The notes below the pieces were generated by a model. That model was given only the letters and a program-made list of their open reading frames with translations, had not been told where the DNA came from and did not search any database. A stretch of 64,000 nucleotides of DNA, taken from the NCBI GenBank assembly GCA_016702545.1, contig JADJDT010000026.1, forward strand, positions 1 to 64,000, read 5' to 3'. Of this stretch, positions 52,565 to 60,865 are shown piece by piece (the stretch's first letter is position 1; each line of letters opens with the position of its first letter). Made by a program: the position numbers and the translations under genes. The DNA comes from Pseudomonadota bacterium (GTDB lineage Bacteria; Myxococcota_A; Polyangia; GCA-2747355).

Positions 52565-54202
52565 TCACGGCCAGCGGAGCTGCCGGTCGTTGCGGACCCA
52601 GACCACGAAGCCCGAGAAGTTCGACCCGCTCAGCGGGCGGTAGGACTGCTGCAGCAGCGCCTCGAAGGGCGCGAAGCCGGCGTAGCTCTCGTTGTCGGCG
52701 GTGACGATGAAGGGCGGTTGCGTCCGCCGCAGATCGGCGGCCAGCTCGCGCCAGGGTCCGCGCGGCACGAAGCGCGTCATCGCGGTCGGTCGCCGCCAGG
52801 TGTTGGTCAGATTGGTGGTGACGACGCCGAGCACCTTGTAGAAGCGCGTCGGCGCCAGCCGATCGGCGTGATAGTAGATCGGCCAACCCCAGCGACCCCA
52901 GATCCAGATGCGCTCCGTCGGCTGGGTGTGCCGCGCAATGAAGCTCGCGATCTGCCGCGCCTCCGCGTGCGGGGTCGAGAACTCGTTGCGCGTGCGCAGC
53001 GAGTGCCTGACCTCGGCGATGCTGCGCAGGGCCGCCGGCACGCAGAGCACCGCCAACAGCGCGAGCAGCGCCAGGCGACCGCCCAGCTCGGACCAGGAGG
53101 GGGGACAGACCGCGCGGCGGAACCAGCGCAGCAGCACGCCCTGAGGGTGGGCCGCCAGCAAGGCCAAGGGCGGCAGCAGCTGCTGGTAGTAGCTCTTGTA
53201 GAAGCGGAAGCCGAGGCTCGCCGCCAGCGCGTCGAAAGCCAGATGCGCGACGAGCAGCGCCTCGACCACGCCGACGCTGCCGCGACGCCGCAGCGGCAGC
53301 GCCACCAGGCTGAGCGCAGCGAGCAGGGCCGGCAGCGACAGATACTCCCAGATCCCGAGCACGCCGTCCTCGAGGCGATCCCACCGGCCGGCCCAATCGA
53401 CCTCGCCCTGGACGTAGCCCCAGCCGCCCTCGGACATGAAGAAGTGGTGCAGCAGCGTGCGGAGCTGGCCGTGGAGCGCATAGAAGACGGCGATCGGCAG
53501 CAGTCCGATCAGCCCGCCAACGACGTAGGCCGTGATCGCGCGGCGCGGCGCGACGGCGCTCCAGCCGAGCGGGCGGCGCAGGCTCGGCAAGAGCAGCAGC
53601 ACCAGCACGAAGGCTGGCGCGGCGACGCCCGCCTGGCGTTTGAAGAGCGCGCTGAGCGTGACGGCGATGCCGGTACCGACGAACCACCCGAGGCGGCCGC
53701 GTCGCAGGCCGACGGCGAAGAGCGCCAGCGCCCAGATGCACGGCGTCATCATCCAGGCGTTGTAGTTGACGTCGAGGCTGTCGCTGATCGGTGCCAGCAG
53801 CGTGTAGATCAACGCGGCCACGATCCCGGCGCCGAGCCCGAAGAGCTGCTGTCCGGCGACCAGCACGCCGACCGCTGCCAGCCAGGCCCAGAACACGCCG
53901 AAGGCCTGCAGCACCGTCAGGCTGCGACCGAAGATCCGCCAGACTCCGGCGGTGACGAAGTAGGATCCAGGTTCCTTCAGCTCGAGGCTGTCGACGAGCG
54001 GCAGCTTGCCGTGGAGCAGCAGGTCAGCGTTGTAGGTGATGCCCGCGACGTCTTCGTTGCGGAAGACGTCCTGCTCGAGCGCGGGTTGCCGCAGCCAGAG
54101 ACAGAGCAGCCCCAGCAGCAGGCTCGCCAGCAGGCAGCCCCCCGCGCCGCGCGCCCATCGCGTCAGGGCCTCCGCGTTGAGCCGATCGTGGCAGCGAAGC
54201 AT
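52565..54202 (-). CDS. GT39/ArnT-like membrane glycosyltransferase
   Basis: 545 residues from ATG 54202; the longer frame adds only low-complexity residues. About ten membrane helices. After the first helix comes an acidic loop (FRNEDVAGITYNADLLLHGKLPLVDSLELKEPGSYFV) with the Glu-Asp and Asp-Ser residues expected of GT-C transferases that use polyprenyl-phosphate sugars. A soluble C-terminal domain follows (about 420-545; TERIWIWGRWGWPIYYHADRL). It probably decorates lipid or protein in the envelope; donor and acceptor are unknown. It stands alone between the hairpin row and a divergent TPR gene. Confidence 0.82.
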   Translation of the reverse strand: MLRCHDRLNAEALTRWARGAGGCLLASLLLGLLCLWLRQPALEQDVFRNEDVAGITYNADLLLHGKLPLVDSLELKEPGSYFVTAGVWRIFGRSLTVLQAFGVFWAWLAAVGVLVAGQQLFGLGAGIVAALIYTLLAPISDSLDVNYNAWMMTPCIWALALFAVGLRRGRLGWFVGTGIAVTLSALFKRQAGVAAPAFVLVLLLLPSLRRPLGWSAVAPRRAITAYVVGGLIGLLPIAVFYALHGQLRTLLHHFFMSEGGWGYVQGEVDWAGRWDRLEDGVLGIWEYLSLPALLAALSLVALPLRRRGSVGVVEALLVAHLAFDALAASLGFRFYKSYYQQLLPPLALLAAHPQGVLLRWFRRAVCPPSWSELGGRLALLALLAVLCVPAALRSIAEVRHSLRTRNEFSTPHAEARQIASFIARHTQPTERIWIWGRWGWPIYYHADRLAPTRFYKVLGVVTTNLTNTWRRPTAMTRFVPRGPWRELAADLRRTQPPFIVTADNESYAGFAPFEALLQQSYRPLSGSNFSGFVVWVRNDRQLRWP

Positions 54203-54404
54203 GTTTACCGATCGTGTGGGGGCGGGACCCAACCCGCGAGTCGAGGGCGCAGCAGGACGCAAGATGATTAGCGGGCGGTCCGCCGCCGGTCAACCCCGCC
54301 GCCCGCGCGCGCGGCAGGTCCACGGGCGGGGGCGTGGCCGCCCAGGGGTAGCGCTCCGTCTTTGAGGGTGCGGTGGCGTCGCCGCCCGGGCTAGAGTTCG
54401 AGGC
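54203..54404. other. Divergent intergenic region
   Basis: 202 bp between the membrane glycosyltransferase and the TPR protein. It should contain both promoters, but no box pair with acceptable spacing could be chosen. Confidence 0.35.
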
Positions 54405-55232
54405 GTGTGGGGCACTGATCAACGACGCGCAGCACGGCGGGCTGGCCACGGAGCGGGCGCGCTGGTGCTCCTGACGCTGCTGATCCTCGACCCCGGACTG
54501 GACGCGCCGGCGACGGCCCGTGCGGCCGGCCGTGGCGTAGGGGGCACGAACGCGGCCGGGCGGCGCTTGCTCGCCCAGATGCAGGATCAGGGGCAGGACA
54601 AGGGGGAGCAGCATCTGGCGCTGGCGGCGCTCTACGCCCGCGCCGGCAACCAGTACCGCAGCTACGAGCACCTGCGTGCGGCGGGGCGCCTGCGCGTCGA
54701 GGCCGGGCGGATTCAGCTCGTGCTCGCCCTGCTCTATCGCCGACTGGGGCGCTACGACGCCGCGCTGGGCGCGTTGACGCGGGTGCTCGTCGAGCACCCG
54801 GAGCAGCCGCAGGCGTTGATCCAGCTCTGGAAGACCGTCTACGAGGCGCAACTGCGGGGCGCGCGCTTGCAGACTGACCTCGGGCCGGTGCTCGAGCGAC
54901 TCGACAGCGTCGGCATGCACCTGCCGGCGCGCCTCAACGCTGACCCGAGCAGCGCGAGCGAGAGCGCGAAGCTGAGCGCGGCCGGCTATCAGCAGCTGCT
55001 GGCTGGGCGCATCGAGCAGGCCGTCCAGCTTTTTGAGGGAGCCATCGAAGCGCTGCCGTCGAATGCGCGCGCCCACCGCGGTCTCGGCATCGCGCGCGCC
55101 CGCGAGCAGGATCCGACCCGGGCCGCCGGCGCCTACCAGCTCTACCTCGAGCTGGCGCCCGACGCCCCCGACGCCGATCGCGTCGATTGGGTGCTGATGC
55201 AGTACTGGCGTGACCGCGGCAGCCCGCACTGA
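54405..55232 (+). CDS. Exported TPR protein
   Basis: 275 residues from GTG 54405. A basic, then hydrophobic N-terminus (GALVLLTLLILDPGLDAPATARA) suggests secretion. TPR-like helix pairs occupy the rest: QHLALAALYARAGNQYRSYEHL, QLVLALLYRRLGRYDAALGAL, AAGYQQLLAGRIEQAVQLFEGAI, RAHRGLGIARAREQDPTRAAGAY. It is a probable periplasmic scaffold. A MITE-like element begins 32 bp after the stop and separates it from the convergent lptE gene. Confidence 0.72.
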   Translation: MWGTDQRRAARRAGHGAGALVLLTLLILDPGLDAPATARAAGRGVGGTNAAGRRLLAQMQDQGQDKGEQHLALAALYARAGNQYRSYEHLRAAGRLRVEAGRIQLVLALLYRRLGRYDAALGALTRVLVEHPEQPQALIQLWKTVYEAQLRGARLQTDLGPVLERLDSVGMHLPARLNADPSSASESAKLSAAGYQQLLAGRIEQAVQLFEGAIEALPSNARAHRGLGIARAREQDPTRAAGAYQLYLELAPDAPDADRVDWVLMQYWRDRGSPH

Positions 55233-55263
55233 CGGTCGCGGCGCCAGTCGCCGATAGACGCCG

Positions 55264-55413
55264 AGGAGCCTGTCGGAGAATGTCGCGAGCCGACCGAGCG
55301 CAAGGCGCGGCGAGCACCGGAGCGGAACGTACGGGCCGGTACGTGAGCACCGGGAGCGGCAGCCGCAACGCGCGCCGCGATCGGTCGGCGCAGCAATTCT
55401 CCGACAGGCTCCT
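55264..55413. mobile_element. 150-bp MITE-like element with perfect 18-bp ends
   Basis: AGGAGCCTGTCGGAGAAT at 55264-55281 is exactly inverted at 55396-55413. The similarity extends imperfectly to about 37 bp. An inner inverted repeat (ACGTAC with GTACGT) lies near the centre. There is no coding capacity. The right end forms the TAG stop of lptE (55412-55414). Confidence 0.8.
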
Positions 55414-55966
55414 ATGGCGCGTCCTCCACGGCGAGCGCGACCAGGGCCGCCAGCTCCGTGGCGGCGGCGCGGGCCAGCGTGGCGCTGGCGCTCGCCCGCA
55501 GCTGCTCGGCCGCCGCGAGGCTGTCCCCGCCGTCGAGCGCGTTCGCGCCCTGGAAGCGCAGCAGCCCACTGCGCCAGATCGTGCGCTCGGCGTGGTCGCG
55601 CAGCCAGGCGGTGACGGTCAGCTCGTGGCGCTCGGCGACGACCCGCCGCGCGTGCAGCGCCGCCGCGACCGTGGCCCAACGCACGAGCTGCACCTGCAGG
55701 CGCAGCGGGCGCGGTCCCTCACAGCGCCAACCTCGCGCCGCGAGGCGCGCCGTCAGCGCCGAGCCCAGCACGCCGGCCAGTTGAGGCTCGTCGAGTCGCG
55801 TGGCGCGCACGGCCTCGACGCAGAGGGCGCGCGTGGCGCGAAGGTCCTGCGGGCCGTAAACGGGTCGGTAGCCGCAGGCCGTCGCAGCCACGGCGAGGCA
55901 GCCCCAGCCTCGCAACCGCAGCGCCGCCGCCTGGCGGCCCCGGGGGAGGCGACGCCCGGCGCGCAC
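55412..55966 (-). CDS. lptE: LptE-like LPS-assembly lipoprotein
   Basis: 184 residues. The lipobox and following residues AVAATACGYRPVYG match the start of mature LptE. The rest has the family pattern of alternating strands and helices (ELTVTAWLRDHAERTIWRSGLL, a helix with Ala repeats at the end). LptE plugs the LptD barrel that places LPS in the outer membrane. A GTG start 26 bp after the GT2 gene, in the same direction, suggests co-transcription with glycan-making genes. Its stop codon lies in a MITE end. Identity is by pattern and lipobox, so some doubt remains. Confidence 0.68.
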   Translation of the reverse strand: MRAGRRLPRGRQAAALRLRGWGCLAVAATACGYRPVYGPQDLRATRALCVEAVRATRLDEPQLAGVLGSALTARLAARGWRCEGPRPLRLQVQLVRWATVAAALHARRVVAERHELTVTAWLRDHAERTIWRSGLLRFQGANALDGGDSLAAAEQLRASASATLARAAATELAALVALAVEDAP

Positions 55967-55992
55967 GGTCTCGTCGCTGCCCCGCGTCGCGA

Positions 55993-57153
55993 CTACACCG
56001 GGGGCGCGAGCGCGGTGCCCGCGGAGGTCGGAGCGTGGACGACCGCCGCGCTGGGCGGCGTCGGCTGGGTGGCCGGCGACGGCAGGGTGGCCGGCGACGG
56101 CAGGGTGGCCGGCGACGCGGTCGCGGCACGGGCGCTCGCGCCGAGCTCTTGCGTTACGTGGTAAGTGAACTTGCCCTGCGACTCGTGATAGGTGCGAACC
56201 ATCACCTCGGCCAGCACCCCGAGCATCACGTTCATGAAGCCCAAGAGCAGCAGCAGGATGGCCAAGAGCAGCATCGGGCTGCGCGACAGCTCCATGCCGA
56301 AGAAGAGCTTGCGCAGCGAGAGGTAGCTCGCCAACGAGAAGCCGGCCAGGCCCATCATGATCCCGGGGATGCCGAAGAAGTGGATCGGCTTCTGCGCGTA
56401 GCCGCCGAGGAACTTCACCGTCACCAGGTCGAGCACCACCTTGAGCGTGCGGTTCAGCCCATACTTGGATCGGCCGAAGCGCCGCGCCCGGTGGTGCACC
56501 GGCAGCTCGGCGACCTGGCCCCCCTCCCAGCTGGCGTAGATCGGGATGAAGCGGTGCATCTCGCCGTAGAGCACCACGTCCTCGAGGGTCTCGCGACGAT
56601 AGGCCTTGAGCGTGCAGCCGAGATCGTGCAGCGGGACGCCCGAGATCCAGGCGATCAGCTTATTGGCGACGAAGGAGGGCACGCGTCGGCTGAGCAGCCG
56701 GTCCTGCCGCTCGCGGCGCCAGCCGCTGACGACCTGGAAGCCCTCGCCCACCTTGTCGAGCAGGCGCGGGATGTCGCGCGGGTCGTTTTGCAGGTCGGCG
56801 TCCATCGGCACCAGCACCGCGCCGCGCGCCGCGCGGATCCCCGCCATCATTGCTGCCGTCTGGCCGAAGTTTCGCCGCAGCAGCAGCACGCGCAGCCACG
56901 GATACTGCGCGCACAGCCGGGGGTAGAGCTCGCGCGAGCCATCGCGGCTGCCGTCATCGACGATGATCACCTCGGCGCGGTACTGCCGCTCGTCGATCAG
57001 CTGGTGCAGCTCGTCGCAAAGCGGCACCAGGCTCTCGACCTCGTTGAACGCGGGGATGATGATCGAGAGCTGCAGCGCCGGATTAATCGCCGGTGGATCG
57101 GCCGACCCGAGGTCTGGAGCAGGCTGACCGGCCGCCTGGGCGATCGCGCTCAC
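55993..57153 (-). CDS. GT2 glycosyltransferase (polyprenyl-phosphate type)
   Basis: 386 residues. The catalytic domain has LSIIIPAFNEVESL, IIVDDGSRDGSRELY, the MDADLQNDPRDI metal site, and SGWRRERQDRLLSR. Two C-terminal membrane helices (IMMGLAGFSLASYLSL and LLLAILLLLLGFMNVMLGVL) place it with DPM1/ArnC-like enzymes, which move a nucleotide sugar to a polyprenyl phosphate. A GTG at 57153 overlaps the previous stop (GTGA), so a longer N-terminus is unlikely. The last residues are a tandem repeat (SPATLP), encoded by three 18-bp units at 56067-56120. It could supply a donor lipid to the GT-C proteins in this window; that link is inference. Confidence 0.88.
   Translation of the reverse strand: MSAIAQAAGQPAPDLGSADPPAINPALQLSIIIPAFNEVESLVPLCDELHQLIDERQYRAEVIIVDDGSRDGSRELYPRLCAQYPWLRVLLLRRNFGQTAAMMAGIRAARGAVLVPMDADLQNDPRDIPRLLDKVGEGFQVVSGWRRERQDRLLSRRVPSFVANKLIAWISGVPLHDLGCTLKAYRRETLEDVVLYGEMHRFIPIYASWEGGQVAELPVHHRARRFGRSKYGLNRTLKVVLDLVTVKFLGGYAQKPIHFFGIPGIMMGLAGFSLASYLSLRKLFFGMELSRSPMLLLAILLLLLGFMNVMLGVLAEVMVRTYHESQGKFTYHVTQELGASARAATASPATLPSPATLPSPATQPTPPSAAVVHAPTSAGTALAPPV
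56067..56120. repeat. Three 18-bp tandem repeats in the GT2 gene
   Basis: GGGTGGCCGGCGACGGCA twice, then a third copy with two changes. It encodes the Ser-Pro-Ala-Thr-Leu-Pro steps near the C-terminus. Confidence 0.85.
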
Positions 57154-58559
57154 TGGCGGCAACACAGATCGGCTGGCGGCACCGACGCCAGGTGCTGCGC
57201 ATCGGGTCCGCGCTGTAGCCGCACGAAGGCGCGACTGGTCGCATCGTAGTACTCGACCTCGATCGGGTACCAGCCGGAGCGCACGCGCACCTTGCCGCAG
57301 GCGAGGCGCGCCGGATGGTCGCCCCAATCCTGGGCCACGAGCGCACCGCCCAGCCGCACGCGCCCGCCATCATCGCTCTGCACGCAGAGCTGCTGGGCGC
57401 CGCCCTCCGGGAAGCGGAGAAAGCCGCGCCAACGGATGCTGACGCGGTCGGGCTCCAGGCGCGGGTCGAACGACCCGTTGGTGTCGAAGTCGATGCGATC
57501 ATCCACCCGCGACAGGACGTGCTGCTCGAACGCCACGCCTTTGTAGTAGTTGCCGACGATGCCGCCGGGCTTGGCGACCAGCGACAGATCCGCGATCGGC
57601 GCCAGGGGCCACAGGCTGCGGAGGGTCAGACCGAGCGCCACGAGCACCAGCGCCCCGCAGGCCGCCAGCCCCGCCAGGCGCCAGCGCCGCCGGCGCTGCT
57701 GCTCCTCGGCGCTGGTATAGAGCGCCCGCGTGTAGCGCTCGAGGCGCTCGATCAGCCGCTCGGTCGTGTCGACCGCGGCGCCGACCTCGAAGATCTCGGC
57801 GGTGCTCTCACGCGGCAGGAAACGCTGGTGCCGCGCGGCTTGCTCTGCGAGCGCTCGCAGCTCGAAGTAGCAGTAGCCGTCCTCGGTCGCGAAGTGCCCG
57901 TCGGTGGTGAAGGCCGCGAACGCGGTCAGCGCGCCGTAGTCGTCGTCGAAGGCGTCGCCGCGGGTCGCGAAGAGCAGCTCCATCACGTCGCGGGCGATCG
58001 ATGCACAGAGGCCCAGCACCACGTGGCCCGGCAGCTCGCCGCCGCGCACGGCGTCGATCACGGCCCGGTGGCCCTTCAGCACCGCCAGCAGCCACTGCCG
58101 CGTCTGGCGCGGCTGAGGGCTCGCTCGACGCTGGAACTCGAGCTGCCGTGCCGCGCCCCAGACCGGCGAGAGGCGCTCGGCCCAGCTCGCCCGCGGCAGC
58201 ACGGCCTCCAGCGCCGCCCAGCGCGCGGGCGCGTAGAGCGCCGGGTAGATCGTCAGCCGGCGCTGACGGAAGAAATCGACGAGCTGCCTCGAGGCCGCCG
58301 AGCGCGCCTCGGCAGCCTCGGCCCCGCGCAGCCGCCCCACCGCCAGATAGCTCTCTGGCAGCCGCGACAGCTGAACCAGCGCCAAGTCCTCGAGCCCCGC
58401 CAAAGCGGCCACCGCGTCGGCCTCGAGCCCCTGCAGCCAGCTCGCGGTCTCCCGGCCCCGCGCCGCGGCCGCTGCTCCCGAAGGGCCGGCCCCGCTCGGG
58501 CTAGCCTGGACGCCCGGCGTCGGCGCATCAGCGCCCTCATGCTTCGTTGTCACTTCCAC
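57150..58559 (-). CDS. PA14-domain membrane protein
   Basis: About 469 residues. GTG 58559 is taken as start because sequence before it is Arg-rich and unlike a leader; other starts are possible. An N-terminal cytoplasmic helical part of about 300 residues (LEDLALVQLSRLPESYLAVGRL, ARQLEFQRRASPQPRQTRQW) precedes a membrane helix (LAGLAACGALVLVALGLTL). The extracytoplasmic part is a PA14/GLEYA-like domain: GIVGNYYKGVAFEQHVLSR, VSIRWRGFLRFPEGGAQQLCVQSDDGGRVRLGG, and RSGWYPIEVEYYDATSRAFVRL. PA14 domains bind glycans. It is the first gene of the PA14-GT2-lptE unit. Confidence 0.78.
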   Translation of the reverse strand: MEVTTKHEGADAPTPGVQASPSGAGPSGAAAAARGRETASWLQGLEADAVAALAGLEDLALVQLSRLPESYLAVGRLRGAEAAEARSAASRQLVDFFRQRRLTIYPALYAPARWAALEAVLPRASWAERLSPVWGAARQLEFQRRASPQPRQTRQWLLAVLKGHRAVIDAVRGGELPGHVVLGLCASIARDVMELLFATRGDAFDDDYGALTAFAAFTTDGHFATEDGYCYFELRALAEQAARHQRFLPRESTAEIFEVGAAVDTTERLIERLERYTRALYTSAEEQQRRRRWRLAGLAACGALVLVALGLTLRSLWPLAPIADLSLVAKPGGIVGNYYKGVAFEQHVLSRVDDRIDFDTNGSFDPRLEPDRVSIRWRGFLRFPEGGAQQLCVQSDDGGRVRLGGALVAQDWGDHPARLACGKVRVRSGWYPIEVEYYDATSRAFVRLQRGPDAQHLASVPPADLCCRQ

Positions 58560-58719
58560 AATCGCACCCGTACCCCCAATGGCGACGCAGCATATGCGCG
58601 CTCGTCGAGGAGAATCAAGCCTCGCGGCGGTCACGCGACGCCCCCAGACGGCCCCCCCCAACGGCCAAGTGACGGCCTGTGGACGAGCTCGCGGCGACGC
58701 AGGTCGCAGCGGCAGTGTT

Positions 58720-58748
58720 TTGCGCTGGGCCGGGGCCCCGGCTAATGT
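58720..58748 (+). promoter_or_regulatory. Promoter with a 14-bp palindrome filling the spacer
   Basis: TTGCGC (58720-58725), a 17-nt spacer, TAATGT (58743-58748). The spacer contains the perfect palindrome GCCGGGGCCCCGGC (58729-58742). The predicted leader before ATG 58809 is about 54 nt. Confidence 0.5.
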
Positions 58749-58808
58749 GGCTCCATCCCATATCCGCGCGGCCGCTCGCTGCGGGCGCCGCGGCCGGAGG
58801 TCGAGACG

Positions 58809-60854
58809 ATGCGCGAAGTACGCCTACCACGCCGCAGGACCGCGCTCCCCGGGCCTGCTGCCCTGTTGCTGCCGCTGCTGTTGGCGCTGCCCGCATCGCT
58901 GACCCTCGCGGCGGATCGCGCCGCGCCGCCAACACCCAGCGCGACGGTCGCCCGGCCGCTCGATCCGGGCCAGCAGGCCTCGACCGTCGGTGGCCTGACC
59001 GGGCTGGTGCGCGTGGTGAGCGCCGAGGTTGGCGCGACCCACACCTTTCGCCTCGGGCTGCACACGGAGCTGTTGCATCGCTCCGACTTTCTGGTGGCGG
59101 GAGACCGCCACGACCGCCTGATCGGCACGCTCGCGCTCGCCTACACCCCCTGGCGCTACCTCGAGCTCTTTGCCAACCTGCGCAGCCAGGCCAACCACAA
59201 CCAGCGCGCCGACGACGGTAACCGGCGCGATGCCGAGGTCATCTTCGCGCTCGGCGATTTGACGCTCGGCGGCAAGGGGATGCTGCCCGTGCGGCCCTAT
59301 CTGGCCGTGGGTGGCCAGCTCGAGCTCAACCTGCTCAACGCCGTGGGAGGCGTGTTCTACAAGGGCGCCGCCACCGGGTTCTACGTCGGCACGCTGGCGA
59401 CGCTCCGCCTCGACGCGCTGCGCCGCTGGTTGCCGGCGCGGCTGCACCTCAACCTCGGCTATCGCCTCGACCGCTCGGACGCCCTGCGCGACTTCGCGCC
59501 CAACTACGATCTGGCCAGCCTGCAGGTCGAGAGATTCGCGCTCGGCATCAACCGCAGCCGCGTGCAGCTCAAGCTCGGCGCCGAGGGCTTGCTGGCGCGC
59601 TGGACGCGCCTCGACGTCCGACCGCTGCTCGAGGGGGCCCTCGATCTCGGCACCGGCGGCGCCGACCCGACCTTTGCCGGACGCGTGCCCGCAGCGGACT
59701 TCGATGGGCGCGTGGCCTCGTGGTTGACCGTGGGCGCCCGCGTGCGTCCCTTGCGCGGGCTCAACCTCACCTTGGCCAGTGACCTCGGCCTGGTCAGCCC
59801 TGGCTTCGGCTACGGCCCGCCGACGCCGGTCTGGAATCTGATCGCCGGCCTCGGCTTCGCCTACGACCCCCTCGTCCCGGTGCGCGTGGTGCGCGACCCC
59901 TCGACGGGGCCTTGTGCCGCCCCGACCTCGCCCCGCGCCTGCGCCGCCGACGCTGCGCTCGGCCGCCTGCGCGGGCAGATCGTGCATGGCGACACGCTGC
60001 GACCGATCGAGGGCGTCGTCGTCAGCTTTCCGGGCCGCGACCTGACGAATCTCTCGACCGGTGCCGACGGCAGCTTCCTCTCACCACCTCTGCCCCCCGG
60101 CGCGACCCCGGTGGTCTTCCGCCACCCGGACTACGTCGCCACCCAGACGCGCGTCACGGTCACGGCCGGCGCCGTGGCCAAGCTCCACGTGATGCTGCAG
60201 CCGGTCCCAGCACTGAAGGTGGGCCTTTCCGCCCGCATCACCGATGCCAGCGGTCGGCCGCTGGCGGCGGTCGTGGTGATCGACGGTGGGCAGGCTCCGG
60301 TCTCGCTCCCCTGTGACGCCAGCGGAGGGGTCGCCACCGAGCTGCCGCCCGGCGACTACACGGTCACGGTCAGCGCGCCGGGCTACCCCAACCTGCAGCG
60401 CGCCCTACGCCTCGAGCCGCAGCACCCGCAGGAGCTCGTGCTCGTGCTGCGGCGGGGCGCCGCCGCCGCCGCCGGGCCCGGCACAGGTCGCGGTCTGGTC
60501 GAGGTCACCGCGAATGCGTTGCTGCTGCGGCGCAAGATCCACTTCAGCAGCGGCAAGGCCAGCCCGCGCGCCGACGCGCTGCGCCTGCTCGACGTGGTCG
60601 CCGACGTGCTGCTGGCCCATCCGGAGCTCGCCCACGTCGAGATCCAGGGCCACACCGACGGCAACGGCGCGGCGGCCGCCAACCAGCGCCTGAGTCAGGC
60701 GCGGGCCGACGCGGTGCGCGAGCACTTGATTCAGCGCGGCGTCGCCGCCGACCGCTTGACCGCGCGCGGCTTCGGGGCCTCTCGTCCGACCCATCCCAAC
60801 ATCTCGGCGCAAAACCGCGAAGCCAACCGCCGCGTCGAGCTGCACCTGAAATAG
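58809..60854 (+). CDS. Outer-membrane protein with OmpA-like C-terminal domain
   Basis: 681 residues. The signal peptide ends LPASLTLAADRA. Residues 60-360 are alternating strands of a likely beta-barrel (GATHTFRLGLHTELLH, PVRPYLAVGGQLELNL, RLHLNLGYRL). Two carboxypeptidase-regulatory repeats follow (GRLRGQIVHGDTLRPIEGV and VGLSARITDASGRPLAAV). The OmpA peptidoglycan-binding domain closes the protein: KIHFSSGKASPRADALRLLD, VEIQGHTDGNGAAAANQRLSQARADAV and NREANRRVELHL. So it links the outer membrane to the wall. It precedes a VanW gene by 11 bp. Confidence 0.88.
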   Translation: MREVRLPRRRTALPGPAALLLPLLLALPASLTLAADRAAPPTPSATVARPLDPGQQASTVGGLTGLVRVVSAEVGATHTFRLGLHTELLHRSDFLVAGDRHDRLIGTLALAYTPWRYLELFANLRSQANHNQRADDGNRRDAEVIFALGDLTLGGKGMLPVRPYLAVGGQLELNLLNAVGGVFYKGAATGFYVGTLATLRLDALRRWLPARLHLNLGYRLDRSDALRDFAPNYDLASLQVERFALGINRSRVQLKLGAEGLLARWTRLDVRPLLEGALDLGTGGADPTFAGRVPAADFDGRVASWLTVGARVRPLRGLNLTLASDLGLVSPGFGYGPPTPVWNLIAGLGFAYDPLVPVRVVRDPSTGPCAAPTSPRACAADAALGRLRGQIVHGDTLRPIEGVVVSFPGRDLTNLSTGADGSFLSPPLPPGATPVVFRHPDYVATQTRVTVTAGAVAKLHVMLQPVPALKVGLSARITDASGRPLAAVVVIDGGQAPVSLPCDASGGVATELPPGDYTVTVSAPGYPNLQRALRLEPQHPQELVLVLRRGAAAAAGPGTGRGLVEVTANALLLRRKIHFSSGKASPRADALRLLDVVADVLLAHPELAHVEIQGHTDGNGAAAANQRLSQARADAVREHLIQRGVAADRLTARGFGASRPTHPNISAQNREANRRVELHLK

Positions 60855-60865
60855 CGGCGCTGGCG

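Noticed and set aside
52440..52643. 68-codon frame across the hairpin row
   Set aside because: It reads through perfect palindromes and into the 3' end of an antisense gene; no start signal or domain.
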